NCBI GenBank assembly: GCA_004556545.1
Contig: SFGO01000019.1
Location: forward strand, 1-34,620
DNA length: 34,620 nt
DNA from: Clostridiales bacterium
Lineage (GTDB): Bacteria; Bacillota; Clostridia; Christensenellales; Aristaeellaceae
Direction of reading: 5' to 3'
Under the pieces are notes generated by a model that had not been told where the DNA came from, did not search any database, and worked only from the letters and a program-made list of their open reading frames with translations. Position numbers and translations under genes: made by a program. Within the stretch, counting starts at the first letter, position 1; each line of letters opens with the position of its first letter. This document shows, one piece after another, positions 17,583-26,742 of the stretch.

Positions 17583-17615
17583 AAGGGAGATCGAGCCCTG
17601 CTTGATCTCCCTTTT
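17583..17615 (+). terminator. Intercistronic attenuating terminator
   Basis: A 10-bp stem (AAGGGAGATC at 17583-17592 with GATCTCCCTT at 17604-17613) followed by T residues lies 22 bp after the binding-protein stop and about 100 bp before the permease start. Partial termination here would give more binding protein than permease, a common arrangement in ABC importers. Confidence 0.7.
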
Positions 17616-17712
17616 CCACTCTTTCGGTTCGGCCGGCCGGAAGGAAGCGCTTTCCGCTGGCCGAACGCCGAATCAACCCGTTCCATAGGCATCTGAGAGG
17701 AGCAACCCGCCG

Positions 17713-18636
17713 ATGACACAGACCAAAGCTGCAAGACTGAAGAAGCATTTCCGGAAATTCGGTGCTTTTTATCTGATGCTGGTCATTCCCATGACCATTT
17801 TGATTTTGTTCAAATATGTTCCGATGTATGGAGCACAGATCGCTTTCCGAGAGTTTCGCATCACCCGGGGCATTGAAAAAAGCCCGTGGGTCGGATTCAA
17901 ATATTTCAGCAAATTTTTTTCGTACTATAATTTTCCGGCGATTATCCGCAATACGCTGGTCATCAATCTGTATTCTCTGCTGACGTTTCCTCTGGCCCCT
18001 ATTTTTGCCCTTTGCCTGAACCATATGCCCTGCCGCCGCTATACCAAGCTGGTGCAGAATGTGAGCTATCTGCCGCATTTTATTTCCACGGTGGTGCTGT
18101 GCAGCATGGTCATCCAGTTCACCAATGCGCGCACGGGCCTCATCAATCAATTTCTGGGCCTGTTCGGCGTTCCGGCTGTCAATTACATGGCCAAGAAAGA
18201 ATATTTTTATGGCATTTACGTCTGGTCCGGCGTATGGCAGAGTCTTGGCTACAGCTCCATTCTCTACATCGTCGCGCTTTCCAGCGTGTCGCCGGAGCTG
18301 CATGAAGCCGCCATTATCGACGGCGCAGGCATTATGAAACGAATCTGGCATATTGATATTCCCGGCATTCTGCCGACGATCTGCATCATGCTGATTATGC
18401 AGTGCGGACGGCTGCTGAGCATGGGCTATGAAAAAATTCTGCTTTTGCAGAACCCGCTGAATACCGTCGTTTCCGAGGTTATCAGCAGTTATTCCTATAA
18501 TGTAAGCATCAACGCAGGCACGCCCCAGTATTCGTATGCCGCCGCTATCGATCTGTTTACGGCTGTCATCAATCTGGTCATGCTTTGCCTTGTGAACGGT
18601 CTGGTGAAAAAAATGAATCAGACTTCCTTGTGGTAA
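17713..18636 (+). CDS. Sugar ABC transporter permease, LplB-like
   Basis: A 307-residue inner-membrane permease with about six membrane segments. The cytoplasmic EAA loop (ELHEAAIIDGAGIMKRIWHI) that contacts the ATPase is clear. Similarity is to LplB-type permeases, which work with an LplA-type binding protein and a YtcP-type partner. It follows the binding-protein gene and overlaps no neighbour; the next permease starts 13 bp after its stop. AGAGGAG precedes the ATG by about eleven bases. No ATPase gene is present in this operon, so a shared MsmX-type ATPase encoded elsewhere probably energises the transporter (inference). Confidence 0.88.
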   Translation: MTQTKAARLKKHFRKFGAFYLMLVIPMTILILFKYVPMYGAQIAFREFRITRGIEKSPWVGFKYFSKFFSYYNFPAIIRNTLVINLYSLLTFPLAPIFALCLNHMPCRRYTKLVQNVSYLPHFISTVVLCSMVIQFTNARTGLINQFLGLFGVPAVNYMAKKEYFYGIYVWSGVWQSLGYSSILYIVALSSVSPELHEAAIIDGAGIMKRIWHIDIPGILPTICIMLIMQCGRLLSMGYEKILLLQNPLNTVVSEVISSYSYNVSINAGTPQYSYAAAIDLFTAVINLVMLCLVNGLVKKMNQTSLW

Positions 18637-18649
18637 GAGGGGAATGCAT

Positions 18650-19546
18650 ATGAGCCTGAAAAAAAGCAGCAACACCATTCATTACTCCGCAGGCGACCGG
18701 GTCTTTCTGGCGGCGGACGCGCTGATTCTCGGTCTGGTTTTCCTGTTGGTACTGTACCCACTTTTGTTTGTGCTGTCCTCGTCGTTCAGCGGCGGCAGCG
18801 AAATTTCCAGCCTGAGCCTGATTCCGGATCAGTTTTCGCTGGAGGGCTATAAGGCCGCGGTCGAGTACGATTACTTCTGGGGCAGCTATTGGAACTCCGC
18901 CGTGTATACGGCGGTGGGCACGCTGGTGGCCATGGTCGTTACCATCCTGTGCGCTTATCCGCTGTCGCAGCAGAATTTCCGCGCCGGGAAAATCGCCATG
19001 GGCCTGTGCGTCTTTACCATGTATTTCAGCGGCGGCCTGATTCCGACGTATCTGTGGATCCGGACGCTGGGCCTGATGAATTCCCCCTGGGCGTTTCTGC
19101 TGCCGAGCGCGCTGAACATCTATAACATGATCGTCATGCGCACCTATTTCGTGTCCCTGCCGGAGGATATCCGGGAGGCGGCGCAGATCGACGGCTGCGG
19201 CGAATGGCGGTATCTGGTGCAGATCGTTCTGCCGCTGTCCAGCGCGGTGCTGGCGGTGGTGGCCCTGTACTACGGCGTTGCCCGCTGGAACGCTTACTTT
19301 GACTCCATGATCTATTTGCAGGACCGCTCCAAGCTGCCCCTGCAGAATATTCTGCGGGAGATTATGATTGTCAATACCAGCAATCTGGCGTACAGCAACG
19401 TCGAAGCGCAGGCGGCCGCCGAAAAGCGGGCGGAGCTTCTGAAGTACTCCATGATCGTCATCGCCTCGATTCCCATGCTGGTTTTGTATCCCTTTGTACA
19501 GAAATACTTTGTCAAGGGCGTTATGATCGGCGCTGTGAAGGGCTAA
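18650..19546 (+). CDS. Carbohydrate ABC transporter permease, YtcP-like
   Basis: A 298-residue permease of the second (MalG/YtcP-like) type, with about six membrane segments and an EAA loop (DIREAAQIDGCGEWRYLVQI). It pairs with the LplB-like permease upstream. The ATG at 18650 is preferred because AGAGGGG lies seven bases ahead; an ATG at 18644 is only one base from that site. The C-terminus YFVKGVMIGAVKG is typical of the subfamily. Confidence 0.88.
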   Translation: MSLKKSSNTIHYSAGDRVFLAADALILGLVFLLVLYPLLFVLSSSFSGGSEISSLSLIPDQFSLEGYKAAVEYDYFWGSYWNSAVYTAVGTLVAMVVTILCAYPLSQQNFRAGKIAMGLCVFTMYFSGGLIPTYLWIRTLGLMNSPWAFLLPSALNIYNMIVMRTYFVSLPEDIREAAQIDGCGEWRYLVQIVLPLSSAVLAVVALYYGVARWNAYFDSMIYLQDRSKLPLQNILREIMIVNTSNLAYSNVEAQAAAEKRAELLKYSMIVIASIPMLVLYPFVQKYFVKGVMIGAVKG

Positions 19547-19567
19547 ACCCGGAAAAGGAGGATTTTT

Positions 19568-21010
19568 ATGGATTCTATCTTATTCTCAAAAGAAGCCCCG
19601 GTGCGTTACCATGCGGAGGTGGCCGTCATCGGCGGCGGCGTGGCGGGCTGTGCCGCCGCCATTTCGGCGGCGCGGCATGGCGCGGATACGCTGCTGATTG
19701 AGCAGAGCGGGATGCTGGGCGGCATGGCGACCCTTGGCCATGTATCGCCGCTGGACGCCCGCACCACGCAGCTCGGCGAACATTTCGGCGGCCTGATCGA
19801 CGAGATCGTTTCCCGGGTAGAGGACATGAACCGCCAGTACGGCGGAGCCAATCATGCCCTGCGCAACGGCCCGGAATTCCTGCGGCTGGTGCTGTTGCAG
19901 ATGGCTCGGGAAAGCGGAGCCAGAATTCTCTTTCACGCCTCGCTGGCAGGCGTGGAGCGGCGGGAAAACCGAATCGTTCATGCGTTCCTTCACACCAAGT
20001 CCGGGATGGAGGCGCTGGAGGCCCAATGCTGGATCGACGCTTCCGGCGACGGCGATCTGATGGCCGAAGCGGGGGAGGAGTATGTGCTGGGCAGTGAAAA
20101 GGGCGTGTTTGAAGAACTGATCGTCAGCGGCATGAACCGGGTGCATTTCGAAGAGGGAAAAGCGACGGAGACCTATCAGGGCTACGCCGCCAGCGGTCTG
20201 ATGCAGCCGGTCTCCATGATGTTCACCATGGAAAACGTGGATTTTTCCAAGTGCGACCGGCTGTCGAACCGCCTGCTGACCTTCGAGGATCTTCACATTG
20301 ACCGGGAGGAGTTTTTCCGCCTTCCCTATGCGGGCACCGTGGGCTTTGAGGAAAACGGCGATTACGTGCCCCTGCCGCAGGGACGAATCCTGATTAACCG
20401 CTCCGCAAGGGAGGATCAGGTGCTGGTCAACATGTCGCGGGTCATCGGCGTGGACGCGACGGACGCAGTGGCGCTGAGCCATGCGGAAGAGGCGGCTCAG
20501 CTTCAGATTTTGTACCTGTCGGATTTTCTCATTCGCTATATTCCCGGCTTTGAAAAGGCGTACCTGATGGCCTCGTCTCACACGCTGGGGGTTCGGGAGA
20601 CGCGCCGGCTGGCAGGCCGCTATGTGCTTCGGGGCCGGGAGGCCATTGAATGCGTACCTTTCCCGGATACGGTGGCGCAGGGCTCCTATATGATCGATAT
20701 TCACGATCCGCAGGGCAAGCGCAAGGCGATCGGCGGCAAGCTGAAAAAGCCCTGCTATTCCATTCCCTACCGCTGCCTGCTGCCGAAAACCGTTGAAAAC
20801 CTGCTGGTTTGCGGCAGGTGTATTTCCGTGGATCACATCGCTCATGCCAGTACCCGAATTCAGGGCACCTGTATTCTGACCGGACAGGCGGCGGGCACGG
20901 CTGCCGCCATGGCGAAAACACAGGGCTGGGAACCGGCCCGGCTGGCTGCGGAAGAGCTGCGGCAGAAGCTTCAGAACGACGGCGTTCACTATTACCACGA
21001 GGCAGGCTGA
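19568..21010 (+). CDS. FAD-dependent oxidoreductase
   Basis: A 480-residue flavoprotein of the FAD_oxidored type. The N-terminal FAD-binding fold has GGGVAG (22-27) and the acidic residue ending beta-2 at Glu45, followed by GMLGGMATLG. The C-terminal GTCILTGQAAGTAAAMA segment is the second FAD-contacting motif. No signal peptide is seen, so it is cytosolic. It sits between the sugar permeases and the GH2 enzyme, 21 bp after the former, with AAAGGAGG before its ATG. Its place in the operon suggests oxidation of an imported sugar or glycoside, but the substrate is not known and the family is functionally mixed. Confidence 0.8.
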   Translation: MDSILFSKEAPVRYHAEVAVIGGGVAGCAAAISAARHGADTLLIEQSGMLGGMATLGHVSPLDARTTQLGEHFGGLIDEIVSRVEDMNRQYGGANHALRNGPEFLRLVLLQMARESGARILFHASLAGVERRENRIVHAFLHTKSGMEALEAQCWIDASGDGDLMAEAGEEYVLGSEKGVFEELIVSGMNRVHFEEGKATETYQGYAASGLMQPVSMMFTMENVDFSKCDRLSNRLLTFEDLHIDREEFFRLPYAGTVGFEENGDYVPLPQGRILINRSAREDQVLVNMSRVIGVDATDAVALSHAEEAAQLQILYLSDFLIRYIPGFEKAYLMASSHTLGVRETRRLAGRYVLRGREAIECVPFPDTVAQGSYMIDIHDPQGKRKAIGGKLKKPCYSIPYRCLLPKTVENLLVCGRCISVDHIAHASTRIQGTCILTGQAAGTAAAMAKTQGWEPARLAAEELRQKLQNDGVHYYHEAG

Positions 21011-21040
21011 AGCACTGAGTTCATAAAGGAGAAAACGCTG

Positions 21041-23350
21041 ATGAAGCAATATACGATGAGCCTGGACGGAGAATGGAAGCTGTGCCTGCGCAAGGGCGAA
21101 CAGCTGTCCGGGGAAGTGACCCGGTGGGAAGAGCTGGGCGCGGAAGAAGCAGTCGCCGGTCAGGTGCCGGGCGATTGGGTGCTGGATTATGTGCGTCAGG
21201 GCTTGCTGGAGGAGCCCTACGAGTAGGGGCAGTATGTGGCGCTGCGGCAATATGAAAGCAGCCATGTTTTCTATGGCCGCCGGTTTTGCTGCGACAGGGA
21301 GCCGAATGAGCGGTTTTCCCTTCTCTTTGAGGGAATCGATACGGTGGCCGACGTGTACCTGAACGGCGTGAAGATCGGCCACGCGGAGAATATGTTTATC
21401 CCGCACGAGTTCCCCGCTTCCTCTCTGCGGCGGGGTGAAAACGAACTGCTGGTGCATATTTATCCCTGCGTGCTGGAAGCGCGGAAATACCCGATTTCCG
21501 CCTTTGCCTATTCCCACAAATACAATTACGAATCGCTGGTGATCCGGAAGGCGGCCCATATGTTCGGCTGGGACATCTGTCCCCGGATCGTCAGCGCGGG
21601 CCTGTGGAGGCCCGTTACGCTGGTGGAAGAAAAGCCGGTTCATATTCAGGACGTGTATTTGTGGATTGACCGGATGCTGGAAAACGGTGCTGTCAAGTGT
21701 ACCTTTGCCTTTGACGTGGAGCTGGGGCTGGACGAGGTTCTTCCTTATTCCCTTCGCGTGGAGGGCCGATGCGGAGACAGCGCGTTTCAGGAGGAAACCG
21801 CCCTGTGGTATACCCACGGACGGGTCAGCTTCACGCTGGAAAATCCCCGCCTGTGGTGGCCCAGAGGGTACGGCGCGCCCGATCAGTACCAGATGAAGGC
21901 GACCCTTTTCCGGGAGGGCCGGGAGGTGGATACGCTGGAATGGAAGCAGGGTCTTCGGACGGTTCAGCTGCTTCATGACGACTGTCTGGACGAAAACGGG
22001 AACGGCGATTTCTGCTTTGTGGTCAACGGCCGCCGAATCTTCGTCCTGGGCACCAACTGGGTGCCTGCGGACGCCTTCCATTCGCAGGACGCAAAGCGCA
22101 TTCCCCAAATTCTGGATCTGGTGTGGGACATCGGCTGCAATGGCCTGCGGGTCTGGGGCGGAGGCGTGTACGAAAGCGACGACTTCTATGCCCGCTGCGA
22201 CGCGATGGGCATTCTAGTCTGGCAGGATTTTATGATGGCCTGCGGCATCTACCCCAATACGCCCCTGATGCAGGAACAGCTGCGGCAGGAAGCCACCGTC
22301 ACCGTCCGCCGTCTGCGGAAGCATGCCAGCATGTGTTTGTGGGCCGGAGACAACGAATGCGATCAGAACTACTGCTGGTTTGACATGAAGCAGGATCCGA
22401 CAGGCAATCAGCTGACCCGGGGAATCCTGCCGGAGGTGCTTCGCTATGAGGATCTGACCCGGCCCTATCTGCCCAGCTCGCCCTACGTCTCCCATGAGGC
22501 GTATGTTTCCGGGCGGCAGGAGGATACGCCCGAGCAGCATCTTTGGGGCCCGAGAGATTATTTCAAGAGCCATTTCTATCATGATGCTACGGCGGTTTTT
22601 GCCAGCGAAATGGGCTATCACGGCTGCAATTCCCCGCAAAGCCTGCGGCGCTTTATCGGCAGCGACCATCTCTGGCCGGTGGACGGCAATCCCATGTATC
22701 TGTATCACTGCGCCTCCCCGGAAAAGAAAGGCCCCTATACGTACCGCATTCCGCTGATGAGCAGCCAGATGGAAACCCTCTTTGGGCAAAAGCCGGAAAA
22801 TCTGGACGAATATGCCCGGATGAGCCAGATTTCTCAGGCGGAGGCCAAAAAGTATTTTGTGGAATGCTTCCGCAGCCGGAAAGGGCAGCGCACCGGCATC
22901 ATCTGGTGGAACATCATGGATTGCTGGCCTCAGATCTCCGACGCGGTGGTGGACTACTACTTCTGCAAGAAGCTGGCGTATTTCTTTATCCGGCGCAGCC
23001 AGCAGCCGGTCTGCCTGATGGCGGACGATCACGAGGGAGGGCTGAAGCTCTACGGCATCAACGACAGCGGAACGCCCTGCACGGTGGACTATCAGGTGAA
23101 AGACCTCGATACGGCTCAGACGGTGGCGCAGGGCGTTCAAACGCTGGGAACCGAAGCAAGCACAGAACTGTGTACGCTTCCGGCAGACGGAAAGCCGCAT
23201 TTTCTGGCGATCTTCTGGACGATGCCGGACGGCTCCCGCCAGAGCAACCATTACCTTCAGGGAACGCCGCCCTATGATTTCTCATGGTATCGGCGGCACC
23301 TGACCGAAATGGGATACGATGAATTTCAGGGCTTTGAAACGGAAAATTGA
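21041..23350 (+). pseudogene. GH2 beta-mannosidase-like enzyme interrupted by an in-frame TAG
   Basis: The frame of 769 codons before the stop encodes a glycoside hydrolase family 2 protein closest in pattern to beta-mannosidases: an N-terminal sugar-binding domain (LDGEWKL), an immunoglobulin-like domain, and a TIM barrel. Both catalytic glutamates remain, the acid/base in WAGDNE (codon 439) and the nucleophile in FASEMGYHG (codon 523). Codon 62 (21224-21226) is TAG; similarity continues in the same frame on both sides without base loss. A GTG at 21236 preceded by AGGGG could restart translation but would drop the first 65 residues. Possible explanations are a recent nonsense mutation, a base-calling error or readthrough. 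It would release mannose or related sugar from beta-linked oligosaccharides brought in by the transporter upstream. Confidence 0.75.
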
Positions 23351-23360
23351 GAGTATATGC

Positions 23361-23395
23361 ATCCGCCGCTTCTGTATGGGAGCGGCGGATTGCCT
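23361..23395 (+). terminator. Hairpin terminating the sugar operon
   Basis: A perfect 10-bp stem (ATCCGCCGCT at 23361-23370 with AGCGGCGGAT at 23381-23390) lies 10 bp after the GH2 stop. The following T-tract is weak (TGCCTTTG), so efficiency is uncertain. Confidence 0.5.
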
Positions 23396-23489
23396 TTGCC
23401 GAAAGAAAACTGCACGGTCATTGGGCCTGGGCTGAATTTTGGGGGATTAAAATTTACAACTGTCATGTGGCGTTTTGGAAAAAATGATC

Positions 23490-23495
23490 TATAAT
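23490..23495 (+). promoter_or_regulatory. Likely -10 box for the SH3-like protein gene
   Basis: A consensus TATAAT at 23490-23495 lies in an A+T-rich stretch 32 bp before the ATG. No convincing -35 hexamer is present at 16-18 bp. Confidence 0.4.
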
Positions 23496-23527
23496 AAAAT
23501 AGAAACTTGTGATAAGGAGAAAAACGG

Positions 23528-24616
23528 ATGAAACCCTTTTCCCGTGTTATCGCCCAGCTACTGCTGCTGCTTCTCGTCTGCGGCACTGCCATGGCAGAAG
23601 AAAATGATTTCCCTGCAGAAATAAAACAATATTTCGAGAACGAAAAAATACTTGAAATAGAATCCTACAGTTCCTCCGAACAGCTTTTCGCTGCAATAGC
23701 GAGAGATCAAAACCACGAAAGGGTTTTATACGCTTTTCAGCAAATCAATGGAAAATGGGTATGCTTTGCTAAAACAAAAAATGCCATTCCAAAGATGGAA
23801 CTGAAAGCTATTGTTTCTGTTTCTGATACATATCAAGATAGAAGCGACAAAGGTGTTCAAAATGTCCCCAACATATCGATTCGATTTTTAGAACCGAACG
23901 AAGATCACTCTGAATTATGGATGAACTTTTTGCTTGATGGAGATCGTTATATTCTGCGTGATGTTTCTGCTTATTGTGACGGTGTGTTCGCACGCTATGA
24001 AAATGGAGCGATTTTCATTTGCGATGATGACGGCTTCTATAGCAACATAGGATATATTCAATATACCGAATCTGTCAACATAACCACATTTGACTATGAT
24101 AAGTACATTTCATGCGTCAAGAAATGGGATGACAAGTACTATGAGCTCACTAAAGATGTTTACTTTGATGAAAATCACCCTCTGCTGTATTATTGGCCAA
24201 GCGATCAAACCATATCTGTGTATTCTGCGCCGACAGGCAATGCTTTTATAGAAGCAAATGGAAAAGCAAAAGTATCTACAAACGATTGGATCCTCATTTA
24301 CGGTAGCGATGACAAGTACTACTTCATTCAGTACGCCATTAACGAGTCAGCCATGCGGTTTGGTTATATTCCAAGGCAGAGCCTGGCTTATTCTGAACCT
24401 CTTGAAATCATGTGGTCAAATATAAAAGCGACGGTGAAAAGCAAAACCAATCTGATCAACGACCCGCTGGGAAGCAAAACCAAAATCAAATCAATCGCAG
24501 CGGGGACAGAGGTTGAAGTGCTTTCATTCCTGAATGGGTGGGCATATGTTGAGTATCGGTCTGCTTCTATCGTTAGGGGATTTCTGGATAATCAACTTTT
24601 GAACAAAGAAAATTAA
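23528..24616 (+). CDS. Secreted protein with SH3-like domains
   Basis: A 362-residue exported protein. The signal peptide has a Leu-rich core (about residues 8-18) and a site at AMA|E, nearly the same pattern as the sugar-binding protein of this window. Residues about 225-300 and 300-358 look like bacterial SH3-type (SH3b) repeats; the second runs VKSKTNLINDP...IAAGTEVEVLSFLNGWAYVEY. Such domains often bind cell-wall peptides. The middle part is rich in Tyr, Asp and Lys and not recognised. No catalytic domain is visible. The gene is clearly more A+T-rich than both flanks, consistent with transfer. GATAAGGAGA precedes the ATG. It is probably a single-gene unit and is not part of the upstream sugar operon. 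Confidence 0.7.
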   Translation: MKPFSRVIAQLLLLLLVCGTAMAEENDFPAEIKQYFENEKILEIESYSSSEQLFAAIARDQNHERVLYAFQQINGKWVCFAKTKNAIPKMELKAIVSVSDTYQDRSDKGVQNVPNISIRFLEPNEDHSELWMNFLLDGDRYILRDVSAYCDGVFARYENGAIFICDDDGFYSNIGYIQYTESVNITTFDYDKYISCVKKWDDKYYELTKDVYFDENHPLLYYWPSDQTISVYSAPTGNAFIEANGKAKVSTNDWILIYGSDDKYYFIQYAINESAMRFGYIPRQSLAYSEPLEIMWSNIKATVKSKTNLINDPLGSKTKIKSIAAGTEVEVLSFLNGWAYVEYRSASIVRGFLDNQLLNKEN

Positions 24617-24750
24617 AAAGGGCTTTGCAGGGCAAATATGGCATGGATTTGTTCAATCGCTTTATGAGTTTTTGAGGTTGACTGTCATGCGCTTTTGCAG
24701 GCTGCGAATCCATCGCACCCCAGCATTTGACAAAGAGCCGGTTATGATAC

Positions 24751-24788
24751 AAAAATGAACCCTCTTACTTTATAAAGTAAGAGGGTTC
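24751..24788 (-). terminator. tRNA terminator, 32-bp perfect palindrome
   Basis: Positions 24757-24788 form a perfect 32-bp palindrome. On the minus strand it is followed by TTTTT (plus-strand A-run 24751-24755), and it starts seven bases after the tRNA CCA end, so it is a strong terminator for the tRNA gene. Confidence 0.85.
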
Positions 24789-24794
24789 GGTGTC

Positions 24795-24871
24795 TGGTGG
24801 GATTAGTAGGGCTCGAACCTATGACCTCCACGATGTCAACGTGGCGCTCTAACCAACTGAGCTATAATCCC
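24795..24871 (-). tRNA. tRNA-Val (anticodon GAC), CCA encoded
   Basis: On the minus strand the acceptor stem GGGATTA (24865-24871) pairs with TAATCCC (24799-24805), followed by discriminator A and an encoded CCA (24795-24797). The D-arm is TAGCTCAGTTGGTTAGAGC, the anticodon stem CCACG/CGTGG encloses loop TTGACAT, and the T-arm contains GGTTCGAGCCC. The anticodon GAC reads valine codons GUC and GUU. Confidence 0.95.
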
Positions 24872-24911
24872 ATTTTGCTGCCGCTGCTTGTATATGTCAG
24901 CAACGAAATTA

Positions 24912-24940
24912 ATTATAGCATGAAGAAATGGAAAAAGCAA
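24912..24940 (-). promoter_or_regulatory. Promoter of the tRNA-Val gene
   Basis: On the minus strand TTGCTT (24935-24940) and TATAAT (24912-24917) are spaced by 17 bp, 40 bp upstream of the mature tRNA end. Confidence 0.75.
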
Positions 24941-24987
24941 TAGCAAAACGCGAGTTTTTTTCCGCATATGGCAATTTTGGCAAATTT

Positions 24988-25035
24988 TCCACAAAAACCG
25001 CGGGAAAAAGCCGGTGCTGCTTTTTCCCGCGGTTT
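24988..25035 (-). terminator. Terminator of the DUF1846 gene
   Basis: A 17-bp perfect stem (24995-25011 with 25019-25035, 7-nt loop) follows the DUF1846 stop on the minus strand and leads into TTTTTGTGG, the T-tract of an intrinsic terminator. Confidence 0.85.
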
Positions 25036-25071
25036 CAGCAAGGGAAGGAACCCCAAAGGGGCTTCATCTCT

Positions 25072-26553
25072 TTACTTGTGATAGAGCTTGTGACTCTGGT
25101 ACTTCGCGTCGCAGGTGACGTTCACCTTCAGGCGGCGGAAAATGTTGCTGTCCACCTGGGGCAGAATGACGGTGGAGTGCGCCTCGCAGCCCGCCAGCAG
25201 GGGAAGCTGCTGCATGGCCAGCGCGGCGGTTTCGTTGGTGGCGGCGCAGATGGACAGAGCCACCAGCACCTCGTCGCTGTGAAGACGGGGGTTGTGATTG
25301 CCCAGATAATCGCATTTCAGGGAGCGCAGCGGGCTGATGACGGTGGGCGAGATCAGACGGATCTTCTTGTTGATCCCCGCCAGCTTTTTCAAGGCGTTGA
25401 GAAGCAGTGCAGCGGACGGCCCCAGCAGGCTGGAGGTCTTGCCGGTGACGATGGTTCCGTCCGGCAGCTCCAGCGCCAGCGCGGGGGCTTCCGTCTCCTC
25501 GGCGCGCTGACGGGCGGCGGCGATCACAGGCCGCATTTCCGGGTTCAGGCCCGCCTTCTGGTAGATCATCTTCAGCTTGTCCACTTCGCTCTGCTCGGTG
25601 TGCCCCTCTACCAGCAGGCAGCGGGCCGCAAAGTAGCGGCGGATGATCTCCTGATGGGCCGCTTCCCGGCAGACTTCGTCGTCAATGATGCAGTTGCCGG
25701 CCATGTTCACGCCCATATCCGTGGGGGATTTGTAGGGAGAAGCGCCGTAAATGCGCTCAAACACGGCCTTCAGCACAGGGAAAATTTCCACGTCCCGATT
25801 GTAGTTGACCGTGGTCTCGCCATAGGCTTCCAGATGGAAGGGGTCGATCATGTTCACGTCGTCCAGATCGGCGGTGGCGGCCTCATAGGCGATGTTCACC
25901 GGATGGTTCAGGGGAAGATTCCAGATGGGGAAGGTCTCAAATTTGGCGTAGCCCGCCTGTACGCCCTGCTGGTGCTCCTTGTACAGCTGGCTCAGACAGA
26001 CCGCCATTTTGCCACTTCCGGGGCCGGGCGCGGTGACAACGACCAGCGGACGGCTGGTTTCCACATATTCGTTGCGGCCAAATCCGTTGTCGCTGACGAT
26101 CTGCTCCACGTCGTAGGGATAGCCCTCGATGGAAAAATGCCGGAAAACCCGGACTCCCAGATTTTCCAGCCGCTGCTTGAACAGGACTGCGTTGTGCTGG
26201 TCGTTCCAGCGGGTCATGACCACGCTGCCTACATACAGGCCGATGCCGCGGAAGGCGTCGATCAGCCGCAGCACGTCCGCGTCATAGGTGATGCCCAGAT
26301 CGCCCCGCACTTTGCTTTTTTCAATGTCGTCGGCGTTGATGGCAATGACCAGCTCGGCCTGATCCTTCAAATTCAGCAGCATCCGGACCTTGCTGTCTGG
26401 CAGAAATCCGGGAAGCACCCGGGAAGCATGGTAATCATCGAAGAGCTTGCCGCCGAATTCCATGTAGAGCTTGCCGCCGAAAGCGTCGATGCGCTGGCGG
26501 ATGCGCTCGGACTGCATGGCCGTGTATTTGTCATTGTCAAACCCGATATGCAT
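25072..26553 (-). CDS. DUF1846 domain-containing protein
   Basis: A 493-residue protein with end-to-end similarity to the DUF1846 family, widespread in Firmicutes and of unknown biochemical role. Opening MHIGFDNDKY, the segment VVVTAPGPGSGKMAVCLSQLY (a P-loop-like GPGSGK at about residues 179-184) and the region around GVNMAGNCIIDDEVC are characteristic. No signal peptide or membrane segment is seen, so it is cytosolic. The ATG at 26553 is taken because family members begin MxxGFDN and because an upstream in-frame start would overlap the promoter; the ribosome binding site AAGGGGAAAG is mediocre. It has its own promoter and terminator. Confidence 0.9.
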   Translation of the reverse strand: MHIGFDNDKYTAMQSERIRQRIDAFGGKLYMEFGGKLFDDYHASRVLPGFLPDSKVRMLLNLKDQAELVIAINADDIEKSKVRGDLGITYDADVLRLIDAFRGIGLYVGSVVMTRWNDQHNAVLFKQRLENLGVRVFRHFSIEGYPYDVEQIVSDNGFGRNEYVETSRPLVVVTAPGPGSGKMAVCLSQLYKEHQQGVQAGYAKFETFPIWNLPLNHPVNIAYEAATADLDDVNMIDPFHLEAYGETTVNYNRDVEIFPVLKAVFERIYGASPYKSPTDMGVNMAGNCIIDDEVCREAAHQEIIRRYFAARCLLVEGHTEQSEVDKLKMIYQKAGLNPEMRPVIAAARQRAEETEAPALALELPDGTIVTGKTSSLLGPSAALLLNALKKLAGINKKIRLISPTVISPLRSLKCDYLGNHNPRLHSDEVLVALSICAATNETAALAMQQLPLLAGCEAHSTVILPQVDSNIFRRLKVNVTCDAKYQSHKLYHK

Positions 26554-26584
26554 GTGTATCTTTCCCCTTTCCAGTGTACAATCC

Positions 26585-26613
26585 ATCTTATCATGACATT
26601 TTTCGGAAAACAA
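26585..26613 (-). promoter_or_regulatory. Promoter of the DUF1846 gene
   Basis: On the minus strand TTGTTT (26608-26613) and TAAGAT (26585-26590) are separated by 17 bp, about 32 bp before the ATG. Confidence 0.55.
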
Positions 26614-26662
26614 GGGAAAGATTTGCCGAAACCGGAGGAAGTTTCCGTGCAAATTGGTTTCC

Positions 26663-26695
26663 GGCGGCGCAAACTTCGCCGCCATATGTTATAAT
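26663..26695 (+). promoter_or_regulatory. Extended -10 promoter with upstream inverted repeat
   Basis: TGTTATAAT at 26687-26695 is an extended -10 box for the gene at 26743. There is no -35 hexamer. Instead a perfect 7-bp inverted repeat (GGCGGCG at 26663-26669, CGCCGCC at 26677-26683) covers the -35 region and may be an operator. Confidence 0.5.
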
Positions 26696-26742
26696 GACGG
26701 ACAGGAGAACAGAAGGTTGGACGCCCGGGGGGAGGAAGGACT

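Noticed and set aside
15944..17734. 596-codon minus-strand frame under the sugar-binding protein
   Set aside because: Antisense shadow rich in His/Val/Gly with no domain; the plus strand encodes a typical signal-peptide-bearing binding protein.
21224..21226. Genome-wide recoding of TAG as a sense codon
   Set aside because: The YgjP-like gene ends with TAG at 32657-32659 just before a convergent gene, so TAG is used as a stop here.
19586..22108. 840-codon minus-strand frame over the FAD oxidoreductase and GH2 genes
   Set aside because: Its composition is that of reverse-complemented G+C-rich coding DNA, it has no known domain, and it crosses two well-supported plus-strand genes.
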